From Lycocorax pyrrhopterus obiensis (taxonomy: Eukaryota; Chordata; Aves; Passeriformes; Paradisaeidae), in assembly GCA_014706295.1 (NCBI GenBank), contig JACSVZ010000004.1, forward strand, positions 88,481,047-88,545,046: 64,000 nt of DNA. Reading direction: 5' to 3'. This document shows positions 24,501 through 36,419 of this stretch, piece by piece. A model generated the notes under the pieces. It saw nothing but the letters and a program-made list of their open reading frames with translations, was not told the origin of the DNA and did no database searches. A program made the translations under genes and the position numbers. Numbering within the stretch: the first letter of the stretch is position 1; every line of letters starts with the position of its first letter.

Positions 24501-25588
24501 GTCTAAAGCACTAGCCTTGCTGTTTTTCTTCCTGATTCGAGTCTCTGAAAACACGCCTTAACATTGACCCAGACATCAGACTTTACTTGGACATGCACTT
24601 TCATTCTCTTAAGTGATGTGGGGACAGACACTTGCTATACAAAAACCACATAAAATAGTAAAAAATTTCCATATGGCTCATCTTCAAGAACTCCTGAGTA
24701 AAATATAAGAAAGATAGAATGCTCAACAATGCTTTAATGGAAGTGCACTGGTCAAAGATCCACGTAGGGATGAACAAAGGTGTTCTTGTCATAACTCTGG
24801 ATTTAGCTGCTCAAACATAGGCTCTTTTTATGGCTTTATTTCTGTTCCATGAATTCTTACAATGCGTTGTTATTCTCTGCTGAAATTCTGAAAACATAGA
24901 CTGAGGTTATAGATGTGTGTTATAATAAACTAATGCATGAAAACAACTTCATAATAAGTAAATAATTTGTTTAAAAAACACTTTAGCAGTAAACTGAGTA
25001 ATTCTTATAGGCAACAACAGGAGTTTCCATCTGCCCATAGAACTGCATTCACCAGCAATGACTAAACACAGTGAAGTAAAGGTCTCTGAAAATAATTATT
25101 AATACAGCAAACCAAAGCACCAGCTAAGTTTAAGACAACAGTTGCAGGTTTTTGCAGTTTATAAACTATTTCACTGACCTCAGTTGGGCTATTTGATATA
25201 TACCAGGCTGGTTAAGTCCCAAATGCAAACATTTTCTTTAGTGCACAGGGACTGTGGCTGTGCTGATGACTATCACATTTCCTTATGATTATTTTTGGAG
25301 ATGCTGCTGGGAGCGCATATGTGGCAGTGAAGGAAGCAGCCCTGGAAACCAGCTTCATATAGGCTTTATAGACATGAACAAACTTATCAATTATCAATCC
25401 TACAGTCTTTGATCATATCCATATCGAACACTGTCTTTTATGGTTTTATAAATACCTGAACCTCTTTCAAATTTACTGGCCTTTAAATAATGTTATTTAA
25501 TTAATGAATTCTTTAATATACCTCTGTCACTAATACAAATTATGGCAATACAGCCAAGGAAAATAGCTGGCCTTTTTTAGGAAGCTTT
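18561..25588. other. Unique AT-rich sequence, no gene seen
   Basis: No mobile element recognised in about 7 kb. Homopolymers occur at 21809-21826 (A run followed by GAGA) and 22796-22813 (T run). The part at 20060-20640 keeps several CpGs and homeobox-like TAATTG/CAATTGA words, so it may be a conserved noncoding element. That needs alignment. A 120-codon frame at 20660-21022 has no recognised domain. Confidence 0.55.
21809..21826 (+). repeat. A-tract followed by GAGA microsatellite
   Basis: An 18-base A run is followed by GAGAGACAGAGAGAGAAG to about 21844. It could be a retroposon tail remnant, but no body sequence is recognisable upstream. Confidence 0.7.
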
Positions 25589-25675
25589 CACAGATTCACA
25601 GAATATTCTGAGTTGGAAGGGACCCACAAGGATCATCAAGTCCAACTCTATAGTAAATGGCCCCTGCAGGGATTT
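25589..25675 (-). mobile_element. Short CR1 LINE 3'-end fragment
   Basis: TTCACAGAATATTCTGAG, then GTTGGAAGGGACCCACAAGG and ATCATCAAGTCCAACTC match an antisense CR1 tail closely. It is truncated after about 87 bp. Its good match suggests it is younger than the other fragments. Confidence 0.9.
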
Positions 25676-26996
25676 GGTTTATATGTTGCCTTCAGTTGGT
25701 TTATAGGATGACTCCATGTACTAATTACCCTGTTTTGTAAAAGAGAGGTAAGCCTGACAGGAACTGCACATTATTTTTTGTAAGAAGTGGTTTAAAATGT
25801 CTCTTTCTTTTTCCCCCATTTGATCTGTTATACCTTAAAGAGGTCCATTACTCACTATTCTATAATTAATTTTCTGACAGAGTGTAAATCTTATTTGTGC
25901 ATTCCAGCATTTGCTCTGTAAGCTACATATTGCACTAGTCTATTAAGAATTCGGCAGAAGCAAGTGGGCTAAGTATTAGGATCAGCATACTATATTTGGT
26001 CACTTTTTTTTCCAGCAGCACAATATTTGATAAACAGAAAGCTGCACTGTAATTTCATGTTATTTTACTCCCTGTACAGTCTCCATTCCAGGCCACAGCC
26101 TGAGATGGTTCTCTGCTACTCAATGTTACTTGGACTGATACCTTGATTTAGTGAATGAAAAAAAACAGCAAAGTAATAGAAACCCAGTCCTTTTACGTTA
26201 GATTTAGCCAAACCAGATTATTCCAGCATTTCTAAATGTCTATTAAATCAGATTTTTTTTTAAGAATTATTAAACTACATAGGTTTTGCTTGGAAGAAAG
26301 TTCAAAGAACACTAGTATAACACTGTGTTAATTTCACACAATATTGATTATATAACACATTTGTGGTCAAGGTTTCTCACAAAAAAAGTACTTTTGAAGT
26401 GAGGTTTTCCTCATGAAACAGACTTTGGCCATTGGAATTCTGCTCGAGATTTGCTAGAAAATTGTTGGCAGATCTTCAGTTCAGGCACATTGTTAGATTT
26501 TCTCATTCTGATGGTTAATTTTGTTGCTCTGCAAGTGAACATGATAATTAAACAAGAATGCAAACAGACAAACATTATTTTTCCAAGATACTATTGGACT
26601 GCTTTTTAAGAGATCAGAATAGTACAAAACTGTCATTGAGCACCGACAGCAATATTAGCTAATTGATAAATATTCTCAGATTAGCTAATATTTCCTGTGT
26701 TTCAGAAAGCTTTTTACTTTTGTTGAACAGCTGTTCCTTGTATGAATAAGACAGGTGGATCATCTCCAAATGAGCACTGACATCTCCAAAAGAATATTTT
26801 ACCAATTTAGAACACTGAAGCTTTATATTGATAATAACAGTGTAACAGTGTGTAACTTCTATTTCAGATTTATTTTCCTCTAGTCACTTAATATTGTGGT
26901 GTCAAAACCTATGTATTTATTAAGACTTGGATATCCTATGCACACATTTTGTGACATTCAGATCCATTCTAATTCCTTTTTCTTTTCTCTTTTCAG
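25676..26996. other. Unique AT-rich sequence leading to a strong splice-acceptor signal
   Basis: No gene or repeat family recognised. It contains the inverted repeat at 26651-26692. It ends with a branch-point-like TTCTAAT and an almost pure pyrimidine tract before CAG at 26994-26996. Confidence 0.6.
26651..26692. repeat. 13-bp perfect inverted repeat, 16-base loop
   Basis: AATATTAGCTAAT at 26651-26663 is exactly reverse-complemented at 26680-26692. A G-T wobble would extend the RNA stem by one pair. AT-rich, so a chance origin is possible. Confidence 0.7.
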
Positions 26997-27088
26997 TTTC
27001 AAACCAAGAGGAATGCCATAACTACAAAGAAGTCAATAAGTCTGGAGTCACAGACGCCACTGAGAAAGTTGGATCTTCTGATGCTTAA
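26997..27088 (+). CDS. Candidate terminal coding exon, unidentified
   Basis: The acceptor is very strong: CTAAT branch-like bases, then TCCTTTTTCTTTTCTCTTTT and CAG at 26994-26996. Entering with two leftover bases, the frame is open for 29 codons, from Ser-Asn-Gln-Glu-Glu-Cys to Gly-Ser-Ser-Asp-Ala, and stops at TAA 27086-27088. The peptide is hydrophilic and reads naturally, rich in E, K, N, S and T, with no membrane segment. AATAAA follows at 27130-27135, which would give a very short 3' UTR. A second frame is also open, to about 27128. I do not recognise the peptide, and no upstream exon was found in the window. Chance acceptors are common in pyrimidine-rich DNA, so this is only a candidate. 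Confidence 0.3.
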
Positions 27089-27129
27089 TTTAATTCATTC
27101 TCAAGAAGTCAGATGCACAAAGCAAGTAT

Positions 27130-27135
27130 AATAAA
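27130..27135 (+). terminator. AATAAA poly(A) signal after the candidate exon
   Basis: A canonical hexamer lies 42 bases past the candidate stop codon, with GT- and T-rich sequence within 60 bases. The hexamer is frequent in AT-rich DNA, so its value lies only in its position. Confidence 0.3.
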
Positions 27136-30100
27136 AGCTGCAAAAAATGTGGAATACAAAGAATCTGTATTTTCTAAAGTTTTTTTTAGTTAAAGACATT
27201 ATCTATCCTTTTTTACAGAAACCCTCTACCATTCCTTCTATTCTCAGAGTACTCGTTAGAAATACTAAAAGAGCTGCTTTGTATTTTTCAAATATGCTGA
27301 GATTTGTTGGTTTGCTGCATTTTATTTTGACTGAGAGCACTCAAAGCTCTGACATACACACTCCTAATTACAATCCTGCTACAGGCATTGGGGTAGAGGA
27401 TTCTACCTACAGACGACAGATACAGAATTACGAATGAAGAGAAGTTCTTGTCCAGTTATGTCACAGACTTCTCAATCTTACTACTTACTTATGAGAGAAC
27501 CACGTTAATATCTACACCATACAGTATTGTGTGGAGCAAGCCTATCCTGTATAGCACTTGGTAGTAGTTCTAGCAGTTACATTTTAATGTTGTTACCATA
27601 TGCAATGATGTACCAAACCAACACTGGCAAGATAAATGAGATTAACTTCTTTGACAATTTGACATCTAACTATATTTTGGCTTTACTTCTGAGGGCATTG
27701 GTTGGATTCAACATTACACTCATCCTAAAATAAGGTCCAACATAGGTAAACTAAATCCCCTTATAAATAGTCTGAGCACTCTGTTTTCAATATGAAAGAA
27801 GACTGGATAACTATTTTGGACAAGACATCAACAATGGGATTTTTCCACTGTAACACAGATATCAGAAAGCTAGGCATTTGAGCTAAACACCTTAGGGTCA
27901 CTTTTAAAGCCATAGTTCAGTTTTAGTGTTTAACAGTTAATAAAATTTCACATCTTCTTCACTAGCAAAACATAGCTCCTCAGAAAGCCCAAAAGTGAAT
28001 TAAGCTGACAGTATAGATGAAGCTAAAATGTACAAAAAGAAGGTAAGAATCACACTGAAGTCACTGAAAAAAATTGTTATCCAACGATCAAAAATCAGTT
28101 TGGAGTTTTTTCAGCTCTTGGTATGAGACCAAATCACAGTGGGAAAGAAAATGAAGAAAGGGAAAAAAAATCGAAAGAGATGAATACTACCTAAAGTTAG
28201 TGTCTTATCAAGATTATTCTAAGAGAAAATAGTTACATAGTTTAGCTTATTTAATCAAGGATCTGATGCTGTGGGTGCAAAAGTACAATATGGGAAAATT
28301 AAAGGCATTTGCTGCAGAGTATCATATGACACAGCTCGAGTGACAGTCTGCAAAAATGGGACATGACAATGACTTCCAAAAAAAACCCTCCATAGGGTTA
28401 TGCTTCCCAGCAGGGGTTTGCAGGCATCAGTACAAGATGGACTGTATGTGCTAGGAGTGACAATATTAATTCCAGTAAAGCAGAATGCTTTGGAGGAGGA
28501 ATGGGCAAGGTTGTCTCGCATGAGCATACCCTCATGAAAACAAATCGGACAGATAATAATTTCAAGTTGGATATGGGTGTACAAGCCAATGTATTTTCAG
28601 AAGCAATGGTAATAGCGTGGTTTTAAGAAAAACACATTTGGAAGAAAATAATTCATTGAAGCATTAGATCTATTGTGGTCAGAAAAACGGTTATCCCCAC
28701 TGATATTAATTGGATATTACACATTTCACCTCCTTTGACCTAAAAATTTGGAGTCAATATTCTGATCCAGGGAAGAAGGCTATCGCTTTTACAGCATGAG
28801 CATAAAAAATATTGTGCATGTATATGGATTTTGCATTGAAGCTAGAACTATGTAAACCCCGTTCGGGTTTAAAATGAGCAAATGGTTGTGAAAAGAGGGT
28901 GCATGCTAAAGAACATGGGACAAAGACAAAACAAAGGCATCTCATAGAGATAGGGAAGTTCTCAATAGTTTATGCCAAAGAGTAAATATACCAAGATAAT
29001 CCCCCAGACCATGACCCTAGGTGAGTATCCTGCACCTTAAGTCAAAGGCTGTAAGAAGATCTTCTTAGGTTAATTACTTCAGTGTACAGAGGATAAATGG
29101 ATAAAACTGTAATAAATTTTGCATTATTGGTCATTACATAGAAAAAAAACCCAATTCTGCACTCACTTAAAAAACCAGGATAACTGTAAAAAAACCCTCT
29201 GCAAGGGAAAAAAAAAATCTACAAGGTAAAATATTATTCTATTCCTAAGGGATTCACAGCTTTAAAAATACATGGCAAATATTTGTGCACGCGAAATGTC
29301 TTTTTTGGCAGATCCCAGGAATGGTCATCTGGTTATTTGTGACATAATTGCTAAGATTCAGTTCAGCTAACTTTGGCAGTCAAATTTTGTCCACAAATCC
29401 TTCCGTTTGTGCTTTATGCTCTTTTGAATAGTTTCTTCATCCTCATTTACTGCAATGTCTTCAGGATTGATTCATGTGCCTTAACACAAGCATATGGTAT
29501 AATTTGAAATATGGTAGGATACTGAATGTAGTTTTACAGGGCAGTGCCACAGGACTTACTAGACCATTATGCCTTTCTAGAGAGACAGCTGGAGGTAAGG
29601 CAGCACCCAAAGGCTCCTAAATTATACTAGTCATGTAGTGTGCAGGCAAGTGGATTAAGGCTCCATAGTCTGTAAAAGAACTTGTAAAGTTGGCTCACAT
29701 TTAAGCTTCTACATGTAGGCATCTACGTTACCATGCTTTAAGCTGAAAGTAATTCCACTTGAGCTGCCTGCAACACAGTTGGCTAGATCTCTGCTAGGTG
29801 TCCAGGCTTCCGTCGTAACTAATGGAGATGTAGCCAACACAGTCAGAGTTTGACTCCTTTAGCTAAACAAAAAACTAGTAGTACCCTTTCAGGTATCCTA
29901 CTGTATCCAGGATCATTGTACCAGCTTGAAAGATACGAGTCAGAATAAACATGAGACCCACACCTCTCTGGAAGAGGAGCTGAAGGACAGATATGGTATT
30001 CCACAGTGAAAAAAGTAGCACAGGGTGGTTGTCCTTGGCCAGATGAAAATTGAAATTTTTAAATTAATAGAAATTGGTCTTTCAGATTTCTCAAAAGAAT

Positions 30101-30769
30101 GTTACCAAATTTCAGACTTAGACTACAAACGGGTTGATCTGATTTGAAAGTCTTGTCTTATTTAATAGAATTCAGTGTAATATCCAGAACTGCTTCTGAG
30201 GATAAAACGCTGAAGGCAACACGTAGAACTACTTTCTCATACTGGAAAAATATTTCCGCTGTCAATTATCACTTTGCAGAGGATCTCTTAGTAGTAGATG
30301 AGATGTAATTTAAAGCCACTACAGAAAAGCTGTTACAAGGGATGTGTGTGATTAGGTAGGAACTGAGAAATCCAAAGGAAAGGTCAAAAGCATTCTGAAC
30401 TAACAAAACAGAAGCAGAAACAGTAAAAAGATATAATTCTAAACTGAAGCTAAGTCAAAGAAACATATCAATATTGCTGGCACAGACACGGAGGTAAAAC
30501 AAGCCCCTTCATTCTCTGAAAACCAAAGTTAAACATACCTTTGTCTAATAGACAAATATTTTTACTGAACATTTTTCTAGCATAGCAAAATGGCCTTTCA
30601 CTGGGAACATACTTCAGCTTTCAGTGAAAATCTTTTATTGATAATTGCTACTACTAAATTTTATTGTAAAATTTTAATTTCAGGAGGCTTTTGAATTATG
30701 CAGATATCAGAATTCAGATATTAAATTGCATATCTGTGAGATCAGATAGGTCTGAATTGCTGAGATATG
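27136..30769. other. Unique AT-rich sequence, no gene seen
   Basis: No repeat family recognised. Frames reach 109 codons (28255-28584, minus) but lack an ATG at the start and resemble nothing known. A short GTTCGGG-centred hairpin (7-bp stem) lies at 28852-28870. Confidence 0.6.
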
Positions 30770-31213
30770 CAGTTGATATGCTGGGATTCAGAGGGACCTC
30801 AGCAAGCTGGAGGAGAAACCTGAAAAAAGTCTCATGAAATTCACTAAAGGCAACAAAGTCCTGCACTTGGAGTTAAGCAAAGCAGGCAACAGCACTGCCT
30901 GTGGGCTGACTGGCTGGGGGGACAGCTCTGCAGAAAAAAACTTGGTGGCCCTGGGGAAACTGGAGCCAGCACACATTCTTGTGGGGAAGAAGCTTAATCA
31001 TATACTAGGCTGCATTATTAAGGATACAGCTAACCAATAAAGGGAAATGTTTATTCCCATCTTCCCAGAGCCTGTGAGGTTGCGTCTGGAATATGATGTC
31101 TGGTTTGAGGCACTACTGTGAATGATAGATATCCACAAGCTAGAGAGACTCTAGAGGAAGAACGCTAAAATGCTTAGGAGGCTTGACATTGGATGCATGA
31201 GGAAAGCCTGAAG
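30770..31213 (+). mobile_element. Older CR1 LINE, ORF2 3' part (first segment)
   Basis: The order ATTCAGAGGGACCTCAGCAA, CTCATGAAATTCAC, CAAAGTCCTGCACTTGG, ACAGCTCTGCAGAAAAAAAC and CTAGGCTGCATTA follows the end of the CR1 reverse-transcriptase ORF. A translated stretch still reads Met-Lys-Phe-Thr-Lys-Gly-Asn-Lys-Val-Leu-His-Leu. It is damaged by indels and stops. It continues at 31383 after a nested insertion. Confidence 0.85.
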
Positions 31214-31382
31214 GAACTGCCCAGGGAGGCTGTGGAATCTCCCTCTCCAGAGACATTCAAAACCCACTTGGACGTGTTCCTGTGTCACCTGCTCTAGGTG
31301 ACCCCGCCTTGGCAGAGGGGCTGGACTAGATGACCTCCAGAGGTCCCTTCCAACCCTAACAGTTCTGTGGTTCTGTGAACTG
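31214..31382 (+). mobile_element. Younger CR1 tail nested in the older CR1, with 6-bp flanking repeat
   Basis: The body at 31220-31376 starts CCCAGGGAGGCTGTGG and runs through the CR1 3' UTR to a TTCTGTGGTTCTGTG octamer tail. The bases GAACTG flank it at 31214-31219 and 31377-31382. Removing the insert rejoins the older CR1 in register (AAGGAACTG then AATTTGTTTAGCC). The repeat may be a target duplication or priming microhomology. Confidence 0.85.
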
Positions 31383-31805
31383 AATTTGTTTAGCCTGGAG
31401 ACAAGAGGGAAAGGGAAGGATCTAACTGCAGCCTTCCACTGCCTAAAGAGCGTGATAGAGAAGATGGAACCAAACTCCACGATGGAGAGGATGGAGCCAA
31501 AGGTGCAATGACAGGATAAGAAGAAATGGTTGTAAGTTACAATGAAGAAAATTCAGACTAGATACCTGGGAAAGACTTTTCATCCTGAGAGTGTTTAAGC
31601 CCTGAAAAGGGCTGCTCAGAGAGGCTATGTAGCCATTGTCCTTGGAAATACGCAGAACTCAATTGGTCAAGGCTTGGACAATCTGGTGTAATTTTTACAC
31701 CTAGAAGTGTAATTTTGAAGTTACCTTTGCTTTTAGCAGTAGGAGATTGTACTAGATGTCCTCCAGAGGTCCCTTCCAGCCTAAATTATTATATGACTCT
31801 GTGAC
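31383..31805 (+). mobile_element. Older CR1 LINE, 3' part (second segment)
   Basis: This resumes at TTTGTTTAGCCTGGAGACAA. It continues with the CR1 order GGATGGAGCCAAAGG, GACAGGATAAG, CCTCCAGAGGTCCCTTCC and a worn octamer tail ATGACTCTGTGAC. It is more diverged than the insert that splits it, as nesting requires. Confidence 0.8.
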
Positions 31806-31970
31806 TATTTAGTGTAATCTTTATCCCTGTGGTGAGTTCCTAGCCAACACATCTTAGTAGTCCAAATTCCACCAACATCCGATGTGTCACTCTGTCCTAA
31901 AGCAATGTTGGATTTTTTCCAGCTTATATTTGTTAATTTCTTCTTGCTACCTGTTCTTCTGTCCTATTTA

Positions 31971-32515
31971 GAATCACAGACTGGGTAAAATAGGAAGTGA
32001 CCACAGGGTCACTTGTCCACCTTCCCTGCTCAGGCAGGGTTATCCTAGAGCACATTGTACAGATTTGGTACACATCTGGTCCACCTTCCCTGCTCAGGCA
32101 GGGTTATCCTAGAGCACATTGTACAGATTTGTGTCCAGATGGTTCTTGAATATCTTCAGAGGCTCCACAACCTCTCTGGACAATCTGTTTCAGCGCTCAG
32201 CACAGTAGAGAAATTCTTCCGTATAGTTAGGTGGAACTTCCTGTGCATCAGTTTCTGCCTGTTACCCCTTGTCCTATTGCTTGGCACCACTGAGAAGAGC
32301 CTGGTCCATCCTCTTGGCACCCTCCCTTCAGATACTGGTAGACGTTGATGAGGTCCCCTCTCAGTCATCTCTTCTCAAGACTGAACAGGCCCACTTCCTC
32401 AGCCTTTCCTCATAAGAGAGATGTTCCTGTCACTCAGTCATCTTTGCCACTCTCTGCTGGACCCACTCCAGAAGCTCCATGTCTCTCTTGTACTGGGGAG
32501 CTCAGAACTGGTCCC
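31971..32515 (-). mobile_element. CR1 LINE 3' part, antisense
   Basis: It begins GAATCACAGACTGGG. It shows CCTGCTCAGGCAGGGTTATC, CTCCACAACCTCTCTGGACA, CCCTTGTCCTATTGCTTGGC, GATGAGGTCCCCTCTCAGTC and CATGTCTCTCTTGTACTGGG in antisense CR1 order. It carries a private tandem duplication near its tail. Only 166 bases separate it from the opposite-facing CR1 at 30770-31805. Confidence 0.9.
32015..32131. repeat. 53-bp perfect direct duplication inside the antisense CR1
   Basis: Bases 32015-32067 and 32079-32131 are identical over all 53 positions, with a period of 64. The host CR1 is clearly diverged from its family, so perfect identity between the copies points to a recent duplication, or to an assembly artefact. 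Confidence 0.9.
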
Positions 32516-35500
32516 AATTATCTTGTAGCATGTAGTTAAAGGACAATGTAAGACAAGAAAACTTATAGCAACCCTTCAAATACATTAACCTGATACATTC
32601 ATTACCATGAAATTAAACTGGGGACTAGCAGGGAAGAACAAGACCAAAGATGACTTGAATCTGTGGCATGCAGGCTAAGGTATTCTTCTGCCTATTAGAA
32701 ACATTTATCCAATATTTAAAAAAAAGACTCATGGGAAGAGGACCTGTTGAACAGTCATAGCTCCCTTTCCGCACTCTCTGCTACATGAATCATAAATTCA
32801 TTGCTGCAAAATACTTCAGCTCCAATAGGAAAAGCCTCCCTTCACCTTTAATTCCATCTGCACTTTCCCACATCTGTCATAGACTAATGCTCAGTGCCCA
32901 AGGCAGCCTTATGGAGCAAGTGGTTTGAATTTTTTCAAGTTTTAGAATCAATTAAATGCAAGTTCTTCCACTTCTCAGTGACTAATACAGCAGTTGACTA
33001 ATATAGGAAGCATTTTTAGGGGTCTTTTTAAAGTCCGCTTGCTAAAGGAGCTTAGTCTGTTAAGAAACTGTATAGATGAGACCCTAGAAGAATATGTAGT
33101 TTCTGCCTCCTGTTGGTATTATGCATTCAAGACATTTGGCCTTGCAGAGTTTTACTAATCCAGGCAAAGAAGACTTTGAAGCCAACATAGAGTTTAGGGT
33201 TAAACAAAGATCAGGCAGCAGCTGGAAGGTTATTTCTGGATATAAGCACCTTTGTTCCATTTCAGTCCTGTACTGTTTAAAGTGTATAGTTATAAAGTGA
33301 CATTTTCCACAGCAGGAGTGATGTATAAAAAGCACATATTTTTTTTTAGAAATACATAGTTACTCCGAAGAAAATATAATGTGCTTTATTAACAGTGTGT
33401 GTATCCCTGCCTTCTGATGGACTACGAAAAGAATAACTTGTCTGGTTGCCTTGTACTCTGAGCTGGTTACAGAAGATCTATGGGAATGAAGACACTTGAT
33501 CATTCTTCTCTGCATGTTCCCAGCTGGAGTCACTGCTGATGTGATATCACTGCTGTTTGTGTCAACTCTTTCTTGAACCATTTCCTGGAGCTCACTTTTT
33601 TTCTTAGTACACCACTTATCTTGCATAAAACTTTTATTTGAGTATCCTCAGCCACACAGCCCTCTTGTTTTGCCATGCCGAGTTGAGCTGTAAAGATAGA
33701 ATTCATCTAAACTAATACCAGGGACGTAGCTGATTTAGAATTTTGGTTGTTCTGAGATTCCTCAGTAGCTGGTGGAGAGAAAGGCTATTCCACTGAATTA
33801 CTGGAACTACACTAAAATCAAAAGGATGGGATCTTGGCCAAATCTTTTGAAACTGTATCAGGCCCAACATTATACAACCCAGTGCGTTGTACATCTTTGC
33901 AGTGCCACTTGCATTCTGTTCTGTTCAGGAATCAGGCGCAAATAGTTGAAAGAAGATTTGTGTCATGTGGCACCAGAGTGACCATCGTTATGTGACACAT
34001 ATCCTCTCAAAGCCAAGACTGATTCCAAACATCTTTTGTAGATACTCTGCAACGTACTCTTCCCCACACATGGCTTATCATGACGAAATCCATTGACATA
34101 CAAACCATACACACCCTTAAATTATTTAATACCAAATCCTAATTAATATGATTCTACTAAATACAAAAAAAGTAAATCAGACTGATAATAAATATGAGAC
34201 AGGAGTAACAGAGCGTTTTTTTATAACAGAACAAAAAGTAGTATCTCGATACAGAAGCACTACTCAAATTGTTATTTACTTTTTCCTATTTCTACTGGAA
34301 ATGAACCACTGAAACTACCTTTTTTTATTTTTTCTCTGCTTAGGAGCCAAAGCATGATGTCAGAGAGAAAAAAAGGAGAGGCAGAGGTCAGGGTTAGAGT
34401 GTATTAATCATTTGTGCTTACACATATGGCCTATTTCAAGGTTTGACAAATTTCCAGAATTGTCCTCACATCTCCTCAGATTTATCAGAGTTATTTTTTA
34501 ATCTACAAGTATTTCTGTCATGCGAGGGTGCGTCTGTTATCCTGGGAATCTATTCTCATTCTGTGAGTCTGCCTTGCCCTTCCAATGCTTTGGTGAGATA
34601 ACTTTTGCTCTCAATTATTAACCTTAGAAATTCTTTCCTTGCTAGCAGTATGAAGTCCTACTGTGATTTGTGTGATGTGTGTCTGTTCAGTGCACAGACA
34701 AGCAATGATCTGTTGTATCAGACATGCAGGGTTTTTTTCCATCCTTTTAAAAATATTTTTTAAACCATACAGCTTTTCTGATAGACATTCATCTAGTCTT
34801 TGAAGAATGTGATTTAGATAGAAAAAGCAGTTTTTCCACAGGGCTAACTGTCCCTTCACCTAGACCCACTGGACAAAATCCAGAAGCACAAATGAAAAAC
34901 CTGCAATTATTTGGACTCAGTAGGTGAACGCAGTGGAGTGCATAGCTCACAGATTTGTACCATAGCTGATAGTGAGGAGGTTTAAGAGGGGAACACAAGA
35001 CTGGAAAGGACAGTATTGACATCTCTCAGGGATGCTTAAGAAAATTCCGGCCCATCTCTGCTTTACGGATTAGCAGATCCTTTTCTTTTTCCAAAAGTCG
35101 TTACTCAAGCCTTTGGGACTGAGGACAGAGCGCAGAGAAGTTTACTGAGCTCATAGGAAACTTGCATCTTATTACCCCCACCTATTTCAGATGTTACCCC
35201 ACTGTTCTTTAGAACAGACCACTGCTTGAATGATGCATAGTGAAAGATTTACTTTAATTTTCTCTATAGGATTTCATAAGCAGCTCTGCTAAAGAGCTAA
35301 CTTTTATCATCATCAGATAAAAACAATATACATCCAGGTGAGACTGTACTAGGTCCATGACATGATATTTCACAAGATTCCTTATCTCTGGATGGATCTG
35401 GCTTTGTCCCTTCCTCCACAGAGAGACGGAAATCTCTTTTTCTGAGAAAAGAGTAAACATTTTCTGCATACATACCTCTAAATTTCCTCTTTTTTTTTTT

Positions 35501-36419
35501 CCTGTGGAGAACACACTACACAAGTGTAACATTGCTTATTCCTTGTTTTTTCAAATCAACAGTTCCTCAGTGATTGTTCTAGATATAGAAATGAAGAGAC
35601 TAGCACTCACAGAAAGCAATTTTTTTACTTCACATATTTACAAAATTCTATCCCATTCAATTTATTCTTGACTTGTAGGTCTGCAAGTACTGAAAATTGA
35701 CTATCTATAAATAAATCTGACATTTTAAGACATCCTTTCCTGTTCATTTTGTCAGTTTATTATATGATTGTCAATATTACATCTTGGATCATTCCATATT
35801 TATTTGAAATGCAAATAGAGGAAGAAATGAAAACTTTAATAAGTTTTACTAGTTTTTTTCTTCAGACAGAAATTGGTAATATACAGAATTGTAAAAATAA
35901 ACAAACAGATGGCAGAACAGCTTTTTTGTATGTGATTGTTATATTTTCCCTTTGTTGCAATCCGCCTCCCAGAGGAAACTGTGACAAAGGGCAATTAACT
36001 AATTTCACATCAAAATGCCATAATATGATTTGCTAATGCGGTTCAAACCATATTTAAGAGAGAGGAAGCATGAGGAAATTTTTCTGCTAGGATTTTTTAT
36101 AACATGTTAGTCCCAGGCTGTGATAATATTCCCGTGCTTCTGCTGCTGATCTTGCAGCCACATTTGCTGTACTAGCCATCACATGCAGCATCACACAGCA
36201 ATGAGCAAACTGCACGAAGCCAGATCAAATCAATCTACTGTGAATGACTCAAAACGTTTGTGACTGGTAACAGTGCCTCATATCTGGGCCCCTTGCTGGT
36301 GAACTTCTCCATTCTTCTGTTTTTTCCTGGTAGCCATACATGTAAAACTACCAGGAGATATTTTTGAAACACTGCATTGAACAGTGTGTTACTGACTCTC
36401 AGTTCAAACCATCTTTCAC
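32516..36419. other. Unique AT-rich sequence, no gene seen
   Basis: No repeat family or plausible exon recognised; frames stay at 95 codons or fewer. The segment at 35640-36060 is rich in TAATT-like words and could hold noncoding conservation. Sequence alone cannot show this. Confidence 0.55.

Noticed and set aside
28255..28584. 109-codon minus-strand frame and a protein-like plus-strand reading
   Set aside because: No ATG at the frame start, stops in the plus frame, no known relative.
28852..28870. GTTCGGG hairpin resembling a tRNA T-arm
   Set aside because: The stem is seven pairs with a five-base loop, and no other tRNA arms surround it.
32055..32348. 97-codon frame that reads like protein
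   Set aside because: It is antisense CR1 sequence; the apparent sense comes from the LINE.
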